Origin: Anabaena sp. PCC 7108
GTDB lineage: Bacteria; Cyanobacteriota; Cyanobacteriia; Cyanobacteriales; Nostocaceae
Assembly (NCBI RefSeq): GCF_000332135.1
Contig: NZ_KB235896.1
Location: forward strand, 1,561,403 to 1,625,402
DNA length: 64,000 nucleotides
Reading direction: 5' to 3'
A model generated the notes under the pieces. That model saw only the letters and a program-made list of their open reading frames with translations. It made no database searches and had not been told where the DNA came from. Shown in pieces: positions 1 through 8,620 of this stretch. Position 1 is the first letter of the stretch, and every line of letters starts with the position of its first letter. A program made the position numbers and the translations under genes.

Positions 1-2
1 CA

Positions 3-434
3 ATAGGAACATATCAACTACAATCGGCTCTATCAAGGGCAATGAATTTACCCACATCACGAGATATGGATATGTTGATGGGAATGACTATTCCAGCCAA
101 TTCTAATGATGCTGGAAGAACCGGGACTACTGGAGTTAATCCGGGAATGGGTCCCATGCTGAAAGTACTGGGAGAATTATCAGATGAACTGCGCCGTTCT
201 ATTGATTTTTACATTAATCAAAGTGAAGGTTTAGAAGTAGCGCAGATTTTACTAGCTGGAACAGGGGGGGGACTCCAACAGTTAGATGAGTTCTTTACCC
301 AAAGGTTAGGTTTTCCCACAACCCAAATAGATCCTATCAGGGATTTAGCCTTAGAAGTAGAAGCAGAAAAATACCCATCAGTGCAACGCCCAGGTTTGGG
401 AATAGTACTTGGTTTAGGAATGCGGGAGGTATAA
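3..434 (+). CDS. pilM: PilM, type IV pilus assembly ATPase-like protein (C-terminal part)
   Basis: The frame is open from the window edge, so this is the 3' part of a gene that starts upstream; the ATG at 42 is internal. The visible 143 codons carry an actin-like/PilM C-terminus: a glycine-rich LLAGTGGG motif followed by a helix and an RxGFPTTQIDP stretch, ending in a GLGMREV tail. PilM is the cytoplasmic actin-like protein that binds the PilN N-terminus in the inner-membrane alignment complex of type IV pili. The downstream genes pilN, pilO and pilQ follow in the same direction with a 4-bp gap, which strongly supports the call. Confidence 0.9.
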   Translation: MGTYQLQSALSRAMNLPTSRDMDMLMGMTIPANSNDAGRTGTTGVNPGMGPMLKVLGELSDELRRSIDFYINQSEGLEVAQILLAGTGGGLQQLDEFFTQRLGFPTTQIDPIRDLALEVEAEKYPSVQRPGLGIVLGLGMREV

Positions 435-438
435 CAAA

Positions 439-1233
439 GTGTATAGTCTGGATATTAACTTTCTCAAAGACCGCTTACCTACTGAAATTAACTCAGAAAG
501 AACTGTTAGACCACCAATGCAACTGGGAAATTTAATGCCAGTGTATTTGGGAATTGGAGTGGGTTTGTGTTTGCCGGCACTGGTGTTCTGTGGCTTATGG
601 TTTTTGCAAATGGAAACTGGTAAGTTAGAGCAAAAAATAGGAAAACTAGATCAAGAAAATAAGGAACTAGATGGAAAAATAGCCAATATTAACAAAATCA
701 AGGGTGAAACAAAAGGTATTCAAGTGCAAACACAAGCTTTAGTAACTGTGTTTGATCGGATTCGTCCTTGGTCAGCAATGTTACAGGATTTGCGCGATCG
801 CATTCCCAAAAATGTCCAAATTGATAATATTAAGCAAATCGCTCCCGTTATCCAAGCTCAAACCACTCCAGGACAACCCCCTAGTAATCCAGCCGGAGGT
901 ATAGAAATTAATGGCTTTGCTCGCTCTTTTAGGGATGTTAACGACTTCGTACTGAGTTTAGGTCAGTCTAAGTTCATAAATGCCTCAGAAAGTAAAATTA
1001 GTACAGCAGAGTTAATCGATGCCCCTCCAGAAACAGGTGCTATTCAACCGGATAATCAATCTAATGAAAGTGGTGTAAAAATTAAACCAACTCAAGTGGT
1101 TAAATATACAATTAAGGCTGGTCTGAGTACCACACCTGCATCAGAACTAATTCGTGAGTTAGAACAAAAAGGCACAATCGGATTAGTGACTAGACTTCGT
1201 AGTATCCAAAAAACAGGAGTCATTGCCAAATGA
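439..1233 (+). CDS. pilN: PilN, type IV pilus inner-membrane alignment protein
   Basis: Bitopic protein of 264 residues. It starts at a GTG four bases after pilM with AGGT upstream. The N-terminus MYSLDINFLKDR is the conserved PilM-docking segment of PilN. One membrane helix lies at about residues 32-55, followed by a coiled coil rich in Lys/Glu (about 57-90) and a periplasmic PilN/fimbrial-assembly domain. PilN pairs with PilO to connect the cytoplasmic PilM to the secretin PilQ. The stop overlaps the pilO start by 4 bp (ATGA), so translation is probably coupled. Function is from family knowledge plus operon position. Confidence 0.9.
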   Translation: MYSLDINFLKDRLPTEINSERTVRPPMQLGNLMPVYLGIGVGLCLPALVFCGLWFLQMETGKLEQKIGKLDQENKELDGKIANINKIKGETKGIQVQTQALVTVFDRIRPWSAMLQDLRDRIPKNVQIDNIKQIAPVIQAQTTPGQPPSNPAGGIEINGFARSFRDVNDFVLSLGQSKFINASESKISTAELIDAPPETGAIQPDNQSNESGVKIKPTQVVKYTIKAGLSTTPASELIRELEQKGTIGLVTRLRSIQKTGVIAK

Positions 1234-1994
1234 CACTTAGTGATGATTTAAGTTTTTCACAACACGCTAACGGATTCGATGATGCCCCATCATCTAACCC
1301 CGTTATTTTTGGCGTAACTTTAACAGCCCCAATCATTGGCGCAATAGTCGGAGGTATAGGGTTTCTTGCTGCTGGTTACATGATACTTAACATTGTCATG
1401 CCCGCTTGGGACACCTATCAGCAACAACAAACAAAAAGTAACGAACTGCAAGGACAAGTTGATCAAAAGAGACTTCAATCTCAACAAATTGACAAAGTAC
1501 TAGCAGAATTAGCTCAGGCCAAGCTACAACAAGTTCAAGTTTTGGCTTTATTTGCTAACGAAAAAAGTTTGGCAACCTTGCTAATGGATACCAGTCGCTT
1601 GGTAGATTCTAGCAATGGTAAACTTACGGCTAATTCCGTCAGAGCGACACTGAAAAAGTTTGTACCATCAGGAGATCAACCACAAGTAATTATTGATGAT
1701 AGCTTAGGAGCCGAAGTCAACAATAAGCTCAAACGCAGCACTATTAAAGTGGAAATTGAAGGCACTTTTGAACAAACGCAGTCTATTATGCGTAATGTTG
1801 AGCGGTTACAGCCTTTGTTGCTAGTCAAAAACTATGACTCAAAATTAGTTCCCCCAGAAGTAGATAACTCAGAGGGAAGAAACAAGATAGTGCAGACTGG
1901 CCCAGGAAAACTGGCAACTTCCTTTGATTTAGAGGCATTGATGCCATTAACTCAAGAGGAAGCAACAACAGCAACTGCGAATGCGAAGAAGTAG
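1230..1994 (+). CDS. pilO: PilO, type IV pilus inner-membrane alignment protein
   Basis: A 254-residue protein with a cytoplasmic N-terminus, a glycine/alanine-rich membrane helix at about 30-57, a coiled coil (about 63-100) rich in Gln, and a C-terminal periplasmic domain. This is the PilO architecture. It overlaps pilN by 4 bp. The expected next gene in many proteobacteria is the lipoprotein gene pilP. Here none is seen, and pilQ follows after a 274-bp gap, as is usual in cyanobacteria. Confidence 0.88.
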   Translation: MTLSDDLSFSQHANGFDDAPSSNPVIFGVTLTAPIIGAIVGGIGFLAAGYMILNIVMPAWDTYQQQQTKSNELQGQVDQKRLQSQQIDKVLAELAQAKLQQVQVLALFANEKSLATLLMDTSRLVDSSNGKLTANSVRATLKKFVPSGDQPQVIIDDSLGAEVNNKLKRSTIKVEIEGTFEQTQSIMRNVERLQPLLLVKNYDSKLVPPEVDNSEGRNKIVQTGPGKLATSFDLEALMPLTQEEATTATANAKK

Positions 1995-2268
1995 CAATTA
2001 CAAAGTGCTAAGTGCTGATTTGTAGCTGGAATGTAAATTTTAATGTACGACAAGTTTAATTACAGATGGTTGGTTAAGTAACTACCATCTACGGCGTACA
2101 TTCAGAACCAATGAAAAAAAGATTAGAGACTAGTGCGGTAAGATGGAATTCAAAATTCAAAAAGCTGATGATATAAGCTTTTCAAATATTTTGAATAGTA
2201 GCTTTATTTCCGCCAAGCTGCACTAGTAGACATACAAACAGGGTTTTATTTAATGTGAGGAATGAACT

Positions 2269-4683
2269 GTGAAACAGGTTCATGGTAATGTTTTAATATC
2301 AGGTACGGCAGCTTGTGTACTTTTAGCAACACAACCCGTGTTGGCACAAACGAGTAAAATTACTGCCGTGCAACTAAATCCCGCAGATGGGGGAATTAGT
2401 GTAATTTTAAAGACTTCTTCCGGTGACAGACCCCAGGTTTTTACCACAAAAAGAGACAAATCTTTAGTTGCAGACATCATCAATACGCAACTGCGTCTAC
2501 CCCAAGGTAAGAGTTTTCGGCAAGAAAACCCCGCACCGGGAATTGCATCTGTAGAAGTTAATCAGTTAGATACCAATAGCGTACGGGTGACAGTAACTGG
2601 TAGCGACAATGTCCCGACTAGTCAGCCTTTAGTGCGAAAGGATGACAGCCTGACTCTAGGATTTACTCAATCCACAGACGCGACAGCAACACCCAGTACT
2701 AACAACACCACAGCATCAATACCAACAACCCCTGCTAATACTTCTGTAGAGTCTGGTAAAAAACCGGATGTGTTAGTGCCTAACCCAGAAGTATCTATTG
2801 ACGGCCAACCTGCAAAATCAGCAGGTCCTAACCAACCTTATAACCAAGCTCCTCCTTTCCTACCCAGAGCAGTTGCTCCACCAGTAGGAGATATTACTCA
2901 AGCTAACATTGATACTTCTCCCAGCATTATTGATTTAGGTACTCAAGAACGGGTTCCACGTTTAGTGTTGCGAGAGGCACCAGTTAGGGAAGTTTTGTCA
3001 CTGCTGGCTCGTGCAGCTGGTCTTAACTTAGCTTATGTAGGTAGCGAAGCAGCAGGAGGTCAATCGGCTGGGGGTCAGCAAGGTCAGTCTGGTGCGGCTA
3101 CGAGTAGCAGTCAGACTATTTCCCTAGATATAGAAAATGAACCTGTTCAAGATGTATTTAATTACGTTTTGCGCTTGAGTGGTTTAGAAGCTAACCGTAG
3201 TGGACGCACGATTTTTGTTGGTACGAAACTGCCTAATTCCACCCGTGATAATGTGATGCGGAGTCTGCGACTAAATCAGGTATCAGTTGGAGTCGCTTTG
3301 AACTTTTTGGTAGGTTTGGGTGCAGAAAGTGCCGTCAGCCGTGAAAGACAAGTTACTAATGTCAATGCTGTACCTGTAGGGACTGGAGTTGCTCCCATTA
3401 CCCAAACCCAGACAACTACAGAAACGAGAGTTGAAACTCAGCGTATTGACTATAAAGATTCAACACCTTTACTCAGGGGTTTACAGGCATTAGGAGACGA
3501 GCGCACCAATTCTGTTACTTTGATTGGTTCTCCTAAAATGGTGGAGATGGCAACAACTCAATTAACTCAACTTGATATCCGTCGTCGTCAAGTGGTAGTT
3601 AATGTCAAAATTATTGATGTGAACCTATCTGGAGAGCAACTTTATAACACCAGCTTTTCCTTTGGGGTTGGTAATAATTACTTCTCTGTTGATGGTGGTG
3701 CAGCCAGTCTAAATTTCGGTGGTTCCAGACCAGCCACTAGCACTGAAGCAAGAAACAGTATAACTAGTACACCTACTGCCGTTAATACACTTAGTGGCGC
3801 TAATATTTTTAATGACACAAGTGCATTAAATCCTCGTGCTGGCATACAAACTGACCCTACGAGACCAGGACTGACAGAATTTACCCCAGCCGTTCCAGGA
3901 ACAACTACAACATCGGTTGTACCGATTACCATTGATCCTAATACTGGGCTGGGTACTCAGTTTGGTTTTCAAACTACGACAACCAGTGGAACTCCTGCTC
4001 AATATACATACGAGCTACCAACGTTGTACCAATTCCCCAAACGTCTTTTAGCTAGTTTGCAAGCTCAGGTTACAAGTGGCAATGCTAAAATTTTGACCGA
4101 TCCAAGCTTAATTGTGCAAGAAGGTCAAACAGCTAATGTCAAACTTACTCAGGAAGTGGTAGGAAACATCAAGAACGAAATTACTCGTGGTGATGGTGCT
4201 ACTACGCAAACTATCACAGCGGAGAAAACAGATGTGGGTTTGACCCTGGCTGTAAAAGTAGATCGCATTGACGATAACGGTTTTGTTTCCTTATCAGTTG
4301 CACCTGTAGTTAAAGCACCCCAAGCGCCAGCAGATATTAACGTTGGGACAGGCTCTCAAACCATCTTCTTGGTATCTGAACGCTCCCTAAATTCTGGAAC
4401 AATTCGGCTGCGAGATGGTCAAACATTAATTCTTTCTGGTATTATTCAAGACCAGGATCGGACAAGTGTTACCAAGATTCCTATTTTGGGTGATATTCCC
4501 TTCATTGGTTCACTGTTTAGAAGAACAAACAGAAATAATGAACGCAGAGAGGTGATTGTGTTACTCACACCACAGGTAATGGATGATTCTGAGCGTTCCA
4601 GCTATGGTTATAACTACACTCCTAGTCCACAGGTGCGGCAAATCCTTGAGCGTCGTGGTTTGAAGCTTCCCGGTCGAGAGTAG
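2269..4683 (+). CDS. pilQ: PilQ, type IV pilus secretin
   Basis: Outer-membrane secretin of 804 residues. It starts at a GTG preceded by GTGAGGAA. A signal peptide (about 1-26, ending PVLA-Q) is followed by an AMIN-type peptidoglycan-binding domain (about 30-125), a Thr/Ser/Pro-rich linker, secretin N domains (about 220-450) and the secretin core, with the family signature KIPILGDIPFIGSLFR near residue 740. A Thr/Ser-rich insertion (about 480-575) interrupts the core. PilQ forms the pore through which the pilus passes. It is likely needed for twitching, hormogonium motility or DNA uptake, depending on the species. Confidence 0.93.
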   Translation: MKQVHGNVLISGTAACVLLATQPVLAQTSKITAVQLNPADGGISVILKTSSGDRPQVFTTKRDKSLVADIINTQLRLPQGKSFRQENPAPGIASVEVNQLDTNSVRVTVTGSDNVPTSQPLVRKDDSLTLGFTQSTDATATPSTNNTTASIPTTPANTSVESGKKPDVLVPNPEVSIDGQPAKSAGPNQPYNQAPPFLPRAVAPPVGDITQANIDTSPSIIDLGTQERVPRLVLREAPVREVLSLLARAAGLNLAYVGSEAAGGQSAGGQQGQSGAATSSSQTISLDIENEPVQDVFNYVLRLSGLEANRSGRTIFVGTKLPNSTRDNVMRSLRLNQVSVGVALNFLVGLGAESAVSRERQVTNVNAVPVGTGVAPITQTQTTTETRVETQRIDYKDSTPLLRGLQALGDERTNSVTLIGSPKMVEMATTQLTQLDIRRRQVVVNVKIIDVNLSGEQLYNTSFSFGVGNNYFSVDGGAASLNFGGSRPATSTEARNSITSTPTAVNTLSGANIFNDTSALNPRAGIQTDPTRPGLTEFTPAVPGTTTTSVVPITIDPNTGLGTQFGFQTTTTSGTPAQYTYELPTLYQFPKRLLASLQAQVTSGNAKILTDPSLIVQEGQTANVKLTQEVVGNIKNEITRGDGATTQTITAEKTDVGLTLAVKVDRIDDNGFVSLSVAPVVKAPQAPADINVGTGSQTIFLVSERSLNSGTIRLRDGQTLILSGIIQDQDRTSVTKIPILGDIPFIGSLFRRTNRNNERREVIVLLTPQVMDDSERSSYGYNYTPSPQVRQILERRGLKLPGRE

Positions 4684-5272
4684 GCTGTACAGATAGCCGG
4701 CTTATGCAAAAAAGTTGGGTATCACAGGTCATAAACACCTGCGATAAAGTAGAGACGTTCCATGGAACGTCTCTACAAGGGTTGTAGATAACGCATATTT
4801 AAATTCGGTGGATTGCTCTTTCAGCTTTTTTTCTCCAAAGCAATTCTCACTGCATTGTGAAACCGATCTTTGTCCATGCAAAATTTCCTGATTCGTAACC
4901 TTAAAACATTAGTACCATTTTAATTCTAAGGAAAAAAATAACTTTTATCCGTTAATTAACCCCAGTCTCCAACTCCCAGTCACAAGTCTCCAGTAAGTAT
5001 TTATTCCTAAAAAGAGGGTGTTTCGAGTACAACAATGACCCAAAAAACACAAAAAATCCTGAAATCTATATAAATTAATGCTTTCATCTGTTCACTTCGG
5101 GCTACAACGCCTTAGAATGATTCATTGAAAAGTCGCGCCAATCAGATTTACAGAGATTTTGAGTGTAAATACTCTTAAGGAACGATTTTTGTAATTCTGC
5201 AAACAGAGATTTCCGTAAGGATGCAACATTGCATTCTCAAAGAATCTCCAGTAAACCTCAAGGAGTTTGATT
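4684..5272. other. Intergenic region pilQ-HU with a perfect 28-bp palindrome
   Basis: No coding region recognised in these 589 bases. A perfect 28-bp palindrome lies at 4749-4776 (half-site GTAGAGACGTTCCA). It sits about 65 bp after pilQ and could form a hairpin, but no T-tract follows directly. The rest is AT-rich and includes the HU leader. Confidence 0.6.
4749..4776. repeat. Perfect 28-bp palindrome (interspersed repeat type)
   Basis: The left half GTAGAGACGTTCCA is the exact reverse complement of the right half, with no loop and a central CCATGG. It resembles short palindromic repeats scattered in Nostoc-type genomes. Position after the pilQ stop would also allow a role in transcript ending. 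Confidence 0.8.
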
Positions 5273-5557
5273 ATGAACAAAGGCGAATTAGTTGATGCAG
5301 TGGCAGAAAAGGCTAGTGTCACCAAAAAACAAGCTGATGCTGTTTTAAGTGCCGCCATAGAAACAATCATTGAAGCGGTTTCCTCTGGTGATAAAGTCAC
5401 CTTGGTAGGATTTGGCTCTTTTGAATCACGGGAACGCAAAGCTCGTGAAGGCCGCAATCCCAAAACCAATGAAAAAATGGAAATCCCAGCTACTAAGGTT
5501 CCCGCCTTCTCTGCTGGGAAACTCTTTAGAGAAAGAGTAGCACCCCCAAAAGAGTAA
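5273..5557 (+). CDS. HU family DNA-binding protein
   Basis: Histone-like nucleoid protein of 94 residues, starting MNKGELVDAVAEKA. The ATG at 5273 is preferred over the in-frame TTG at 5267 because AAGGAG at 5260-5265 is correctly spaced for it. The HU signature GFGSFESRERKAREGRNP and the C-terminal FSAGK are present, and the length matches HU (about 90-95). It binds and bends DNA non-specifically as a dimer. In heterocystous cyanobacteria the HU homologue (HanA) is also needed for heterocyst differentiation. This gene is the likely orthologue, but that is inference. Confidence 0.95.
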   Translation: MNKGELVDAVAEKASVTKKQADAVLSAAIETIIEAVSSGDKVTLVGFGSFESRERKAREGRNPKTNEKMEIPATKVPAFSAGKLFRERVAPPKE

Positions 5558-5583
5558 GTTTTGTTCTAGGAAATCTTTTTTTG

Positions 5584-6825
5584 ATGCGACAACAAGCACA
5601 CGGGGGGAATTTAGCTTGGGCAGCAGCACTAGCTGGCTGTCCCCCTGATGCTATTGTGGATTTTTCTGCCAGCATCAGCCCGTTGGGACCGCCAAACAGC
5701 GTTATTGCTGCGATTGTGTCCCAATTTGGTAATCTTAGGCACTATCCAGACCCAGATTATAGAGAACTAAAACTAGCTCTGGGTCATTTCCATCAAATAG
5801 CTTCTGAGTGGATTCTGCCGGGCAATGGTTCCGCAGAATTACTCACTTTATTAGGTAGGGAATTAGCACAATTATCCGCAACAATGTTAATTACTCCAGC
5901 CTTTGGCGACTATTACCGCACCCTAGCGGCTTACAACGCTAAAGTCCTGGAGTTTCCGGTTGATTTGAACACAGAGAACAGGGAACAGGGACAAGAGGAC
6001 ACGGAGAAAGAGGGACGCGGAGAAAGAGTTGACTGTGAGAAGACAATCTCTCTTTCTCACAAGAAGAAATCAAAGTACCGAATAGATATCGGGATGAAAG
6101 AGTTGACTGTGAGAAGACAATCTCTCTTTCTCACCGCGTCTCCCCATCACCGCGTCACCGCGTCCTCTTCTTCCCCATCTCGCAATTGCGGTTTATTGCT
6201 GAATAACCCCCACAATCCTACGGGGATGTTATTTTCACGGGATTCTATTTTGCCTTATCTGGAAGAGTTTGCTTTGGTGGTGGTGGATGAGGCATTTATG
6301 GATTTTCTGCCCCCAGATGAAGAACAAAGCCTGATTGGGTTGGTGCAGGAATATGAGAATTTAGTAATATTACGATCGCTCACCAAATTTTACAGTCTCC
6401 CTGGGTTAAGACTAGGATATGCGATCGCTCACCCTCACCGTCTCGCTAAATGGCAATCATGGCGAGACCCCTGGCCTGTCAATACCCTAGCCGCCGCCGC
6501 CGCAATTGCAGCCCTCCAAGATACAGAATTTCAAGAACACACCTGGAAATGGCTACCACTCGCCCGAAATCAACTATTTCAAGGTCTAGCCTCAATTCCC
6601 GGATTACAACCCCTAGAAGGGGCTGTTAACTACTTGCTGGTAGAGTCTCAACAATCTACCTCCCAGCTACAAGCACAATTACTCCAGCAGTACCAGATTT
6701 TAATTCGAGATTGTCTTAGTTTTAAAGAATTGGGCGATCGCTATTTTCGAGTCGCTGTCCGTTCTAAATCAGATAACCAACGATTACTAACAGCTCTTAA
6801 ATCAGTTTTGAGTGATGAGTCTTGA
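5584..6825 (+). CDS. CobD-like PLP enzyme (threonine-phosphate decarboxylase family) carrying a repeat insert
   Basis: Fold-type I PLP enzyme related to histidinol-phosphate aminotransferase and L-threonine-O-3-phosphate decarboxylase of the cobalamin pathway. Family features: HGGNLAWAAALAG at the N-terminus, SASISPLGPP, PGNGSAELL, NNPHNPTG, VVDEAFMDF and the PLP-lysine motif RSLTKFYSLPGLRLGYA. The protein (413 residues from ATG 5584) is about 65-70 residues longer than usual because a charged, low-complexity segment (about residues 129-199, bases 5968-6180) lies between the small- and large-domain motifs. That segment is built from interspersed repeat DNA. Whether the product is functional is unknown. 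The next gene begins about 70 bp downstream. Confidence 0.8.
   Translation: MRQQAHGGNLAWAAALAGCPPDAIVDFSASISPLGPPNSVIAAIVSQFGNLRHYPDPDYRELKLALGHFHQIASEWILPGNGSAELLTLLGRELAQLSATMLITPAFGDYYRTLAAYNAKVLEFPVDLNTENREQGQEDTEKEGRGERVDCEKTISLSHKKKSKYRIDIGMKELTVRRQSLFLTASPHHRVTASSSSPSRNCGLLLNNPHNPTGMLFSRDSILPYLEEFALVVVDEAFMDFLPPDEEQSLIGLVQEYENLVILRSLTKFYSLPGLRLGYAIAHPHRLAKWQSWRDPWPVNTLAAAAAIAALQDTEFQEHTWKWLPLARNQLFQGLASIPGLQPLEGAVNYLLVESQQSTSQLQAQLLQQYQILIRDCLSFKELGDRYFRVAVRSKSDNQRLLTALKSVLSDES
5968..6180. repeat. Repeat-derived insertion inside the CobD-like gene
   Basis: About 210 bases of GAGA/ACGCGGAG-type and CACCGCGTC-type repeats, the same sequence family seen in non-coding DNA at 53691-53786 and 58620-58700. 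It contains a 39-bp exact direct repeat (6022-6060 and 6096-6134), each copy holding a GTGAGAA/TTCTCAC inverted repeat. The host frame stays open through it. Confidence 0.75.
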
Positions 6826-6848
6826 GAGATGGGGAGACGCGGGGAAAA

Positions 6849-6883
6849 TTCACTGTTCACTGTTCACTGTTCACTGTTCACTG
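6849..6883. repeat. TTCACTG heptamer tandem repeat, five copies
   Basis: Five head-to-tail TTCACTG units in the gap before the FAD oxidoreductase start. Heptanucleotide short tandem repeats of this kind are typical of heterocystous cyanobacteria. They can be read as coding (5' extension of the next frame), but this is unlikely. Confidence 0.85.
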
Positions 6884-6896
6884 TCCCCTGTTACCA

Positions 6897-8387
6897 ATGA
6901 AAATTGATTACGATATCGTCATTATTGGCGGTAGTGTTGCCGGATACCAAGCGGCCTTAGCTGCAACTCAGTTACAAGCTACAGTTGCTTTAGTACAACC
7001 TCAAGTCAACTATGACTTAAATTATCAATATGTACTCAGCGAACTAAGTAAGAGGGTGCAGCAGTCCTTTGATTTAGCAAATCTGGGAATTTTTGACCCG
7101 CAGGTAAATAGTCCTACAGTAGGATTACCAGCAAAATCACCACCTGCAATGTCTAATTTTGGCTCTTTCAAAGGCGTGAAAGAAGCGATATTGTATGCTC
7201 GTAGTGTGGCGAAAAATCTGTCACACATTAATTCTTTGGCTAATTTAGCAGCCCAAGGGGTAGATATGATCTTTGACAGTGGTCAATTTCAATCTTCTCC
7301 CCAATTAGGTTTTGCGGTTAAAGACCGAATTTTACGCGGACGGACATATTTGCTTGCTTGCGGTTCACGTCCAGCAATTCCAGAAATTGAAGGACTACAA
7401 GCCACTGGCTATCTAACCCTAGCTAATATTTGGCAGTCTTTAGATCAATCAAACCCCCCCAAAAATTGGGTAATTATTGGTGGTTTACCTCAAAGCATTG
7501 AAATTGCCCAAATTTTAGCAAGATTAGGTAGCAACGTTATTTTAATAGTTAAAAATCACCATATTCTGTCTGATATTGATCCAGAAATAGCCCAATTACT
7601 ACTTGCACAGTTAGAAGTTGATGGTATACGTGTTATTACTCAAACAATAGTAACTCAAGTATTGCGAATTAAAGATAAAAAATGGGTTCAGGCTGGAGAT
7701 AAAGCCATTGAAACTGATGAAATTTTAGTCGCAACGAGACAACAGCCAAATATAGAATCTCTGAATTTAGCAGCAGCAGGTGTGAAATTTTATCCCCACC
7801 GTTTGGTAGTCAATAAAAAACTACAAACCACCAATCACAGAATCTATGCTTGCGGTGATGTTATCGGTGGTTATGATATTGTGAATATTGCTAATTATGA
7901 AGCAAACATTGCCCTCAAAAATGCCCTATTTTTGCCTCAATTAGCAGTTAATTATCGGTCTATACCCTGGGGAATATCTTCTCAGCCGATTTTAACACAA
8001 GTGGGTTTAACAGAGATACAAGCTCAACGCCAATATGGTAAAAATAAAGTTTTAGTTTTTAAGCAATATTTTAAAACAGTAGCAGCAGCCCAAATCAGAG
8101 GGGAAATTACAGGTATTTGTAAATTAATTATCCGAGAAAATGGGGAAATTGTAGGATGTTCTATATTAGGAACCGAAGCAATTGAGTTGATTAATGTTAT
8201 TTCGCTGGCCATATCACAAAATATTCAAGTTAAGCATTTAGCAAATTTGGCTTCTGTTTATCCCAGCTTCTCGGAAATATTTGTGGAAATAGCCAAGGAA
8301 TGGGATAGAGAAAGACTTCATAAAAACCACACTTTACAAGAGTTTTTACAAAGCTTTTTCCATTTTCGCCGGAATTGGAATTTATAG
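6897..8387 (+). CDS. FAD/NAD(P)-dependent oxidoreductase, mercuric reductase/lipoamide dehydrogenase-like
   Basis: A 496-residue flavoprotein of the pyridine nucleotide-disulphide oxidoreductase fold. ATG 6897 is chosen because the N-terminal FAD motif DYDIVIIGGSVAGYQAA follows at once and the upstream in-frame extension is heptamer repeat. An NAD(P) motif (WVIIGGLPQSIEIAQILARLG) and the second FAD motif (YACGDVIGGYD) are present, as is a C-terminal dimerisation domain with LGTEAIELIN. The redox-active CxxxxC pair expected after the first FAD motif is absent, replaced by YDLNYQYVL. The substrate cannot therefore be assumed to be a disulphide, and the physiological reaction is unknown. Confidence 0.8.
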   Translation: MKIDYDIVIIGGSVAGYQAALAATQLQATVALVQPQVNYDLNYQYVLSELSKRVQQSFDLANLGIFDPQVNSPTVGLPAKSPPAMSNFGSFKGVKEAILYARSVAKNLSHINSLANLAAQGVDMIFDSGQFQSSPQLGFAVKDRILRGRTYLLACGSRPAIPEIEGLQATGYLTLANIWQSLDQSNPPKNWVIIGGLPQSIEIAQILARLGSNVILIVKNHHILSDIDPEIAQLLLAQLEVDGIRVITQTIVTQVLRIKDKKWVQAGDKAIETDEILVATRQQPNIESLNLAAAGVKFYPHRLVVNKKLQTTNHRIYACGDVIGGYDIVNIANYEANIALKNALFLPQLAVNYRSIPWGISSQPILTQVGLTEIQAQRQYGKNKVLVFKQYFKTVAAAQIRGEITGICKLIIRENGEIVGCSILGTEAIELINVISLAISQNIQVKHLANLASVYPSFSEIFVEIAKEWDRERLHKNHTLQEFLQSFFHFRRNWNL

Positions 8388-8444
8388 TTTTTTTAATACC
8401 TCTACCTCTACAGGTAGCAAGTTTTGTGTTGAGGTTAAATCCCC

Positions 8445-8620
8445 ATTACGAATTACGTTCGCGTAGCGTTTCCGATAGCTTGCGTGGCGTAGCCATAGGA
8501 AATATTACGAATTACGTTCGCGTAGCGTTTCCGATAGCTTGCGTGGCGTAGCCATAGGAAATATTACGAATTACGAGAATTACGAGAATTACGAATTACG
8601 AATTACGAATTACGAATTAT
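8445..8620. repeat. 59-bp tandem duplication plus ATTACGA heptamers
   Basis: Two exact 59-bp units (8445-8503 and 8504-8562) containing the GCGTAGCG...GCGTAGCC motif typical of Nostoc interspersed repeats. A run of ATTACGA/ATTACGAG heptamers follows to about 8620, reaching the 3' end of the convergent gene. Confidence 0.85.

Noticed and set aside
5122-5469. 115-residue minus-strand frame overlapping HU
   Set aside because: Antisense to a clear HU gene and extends over its leader.
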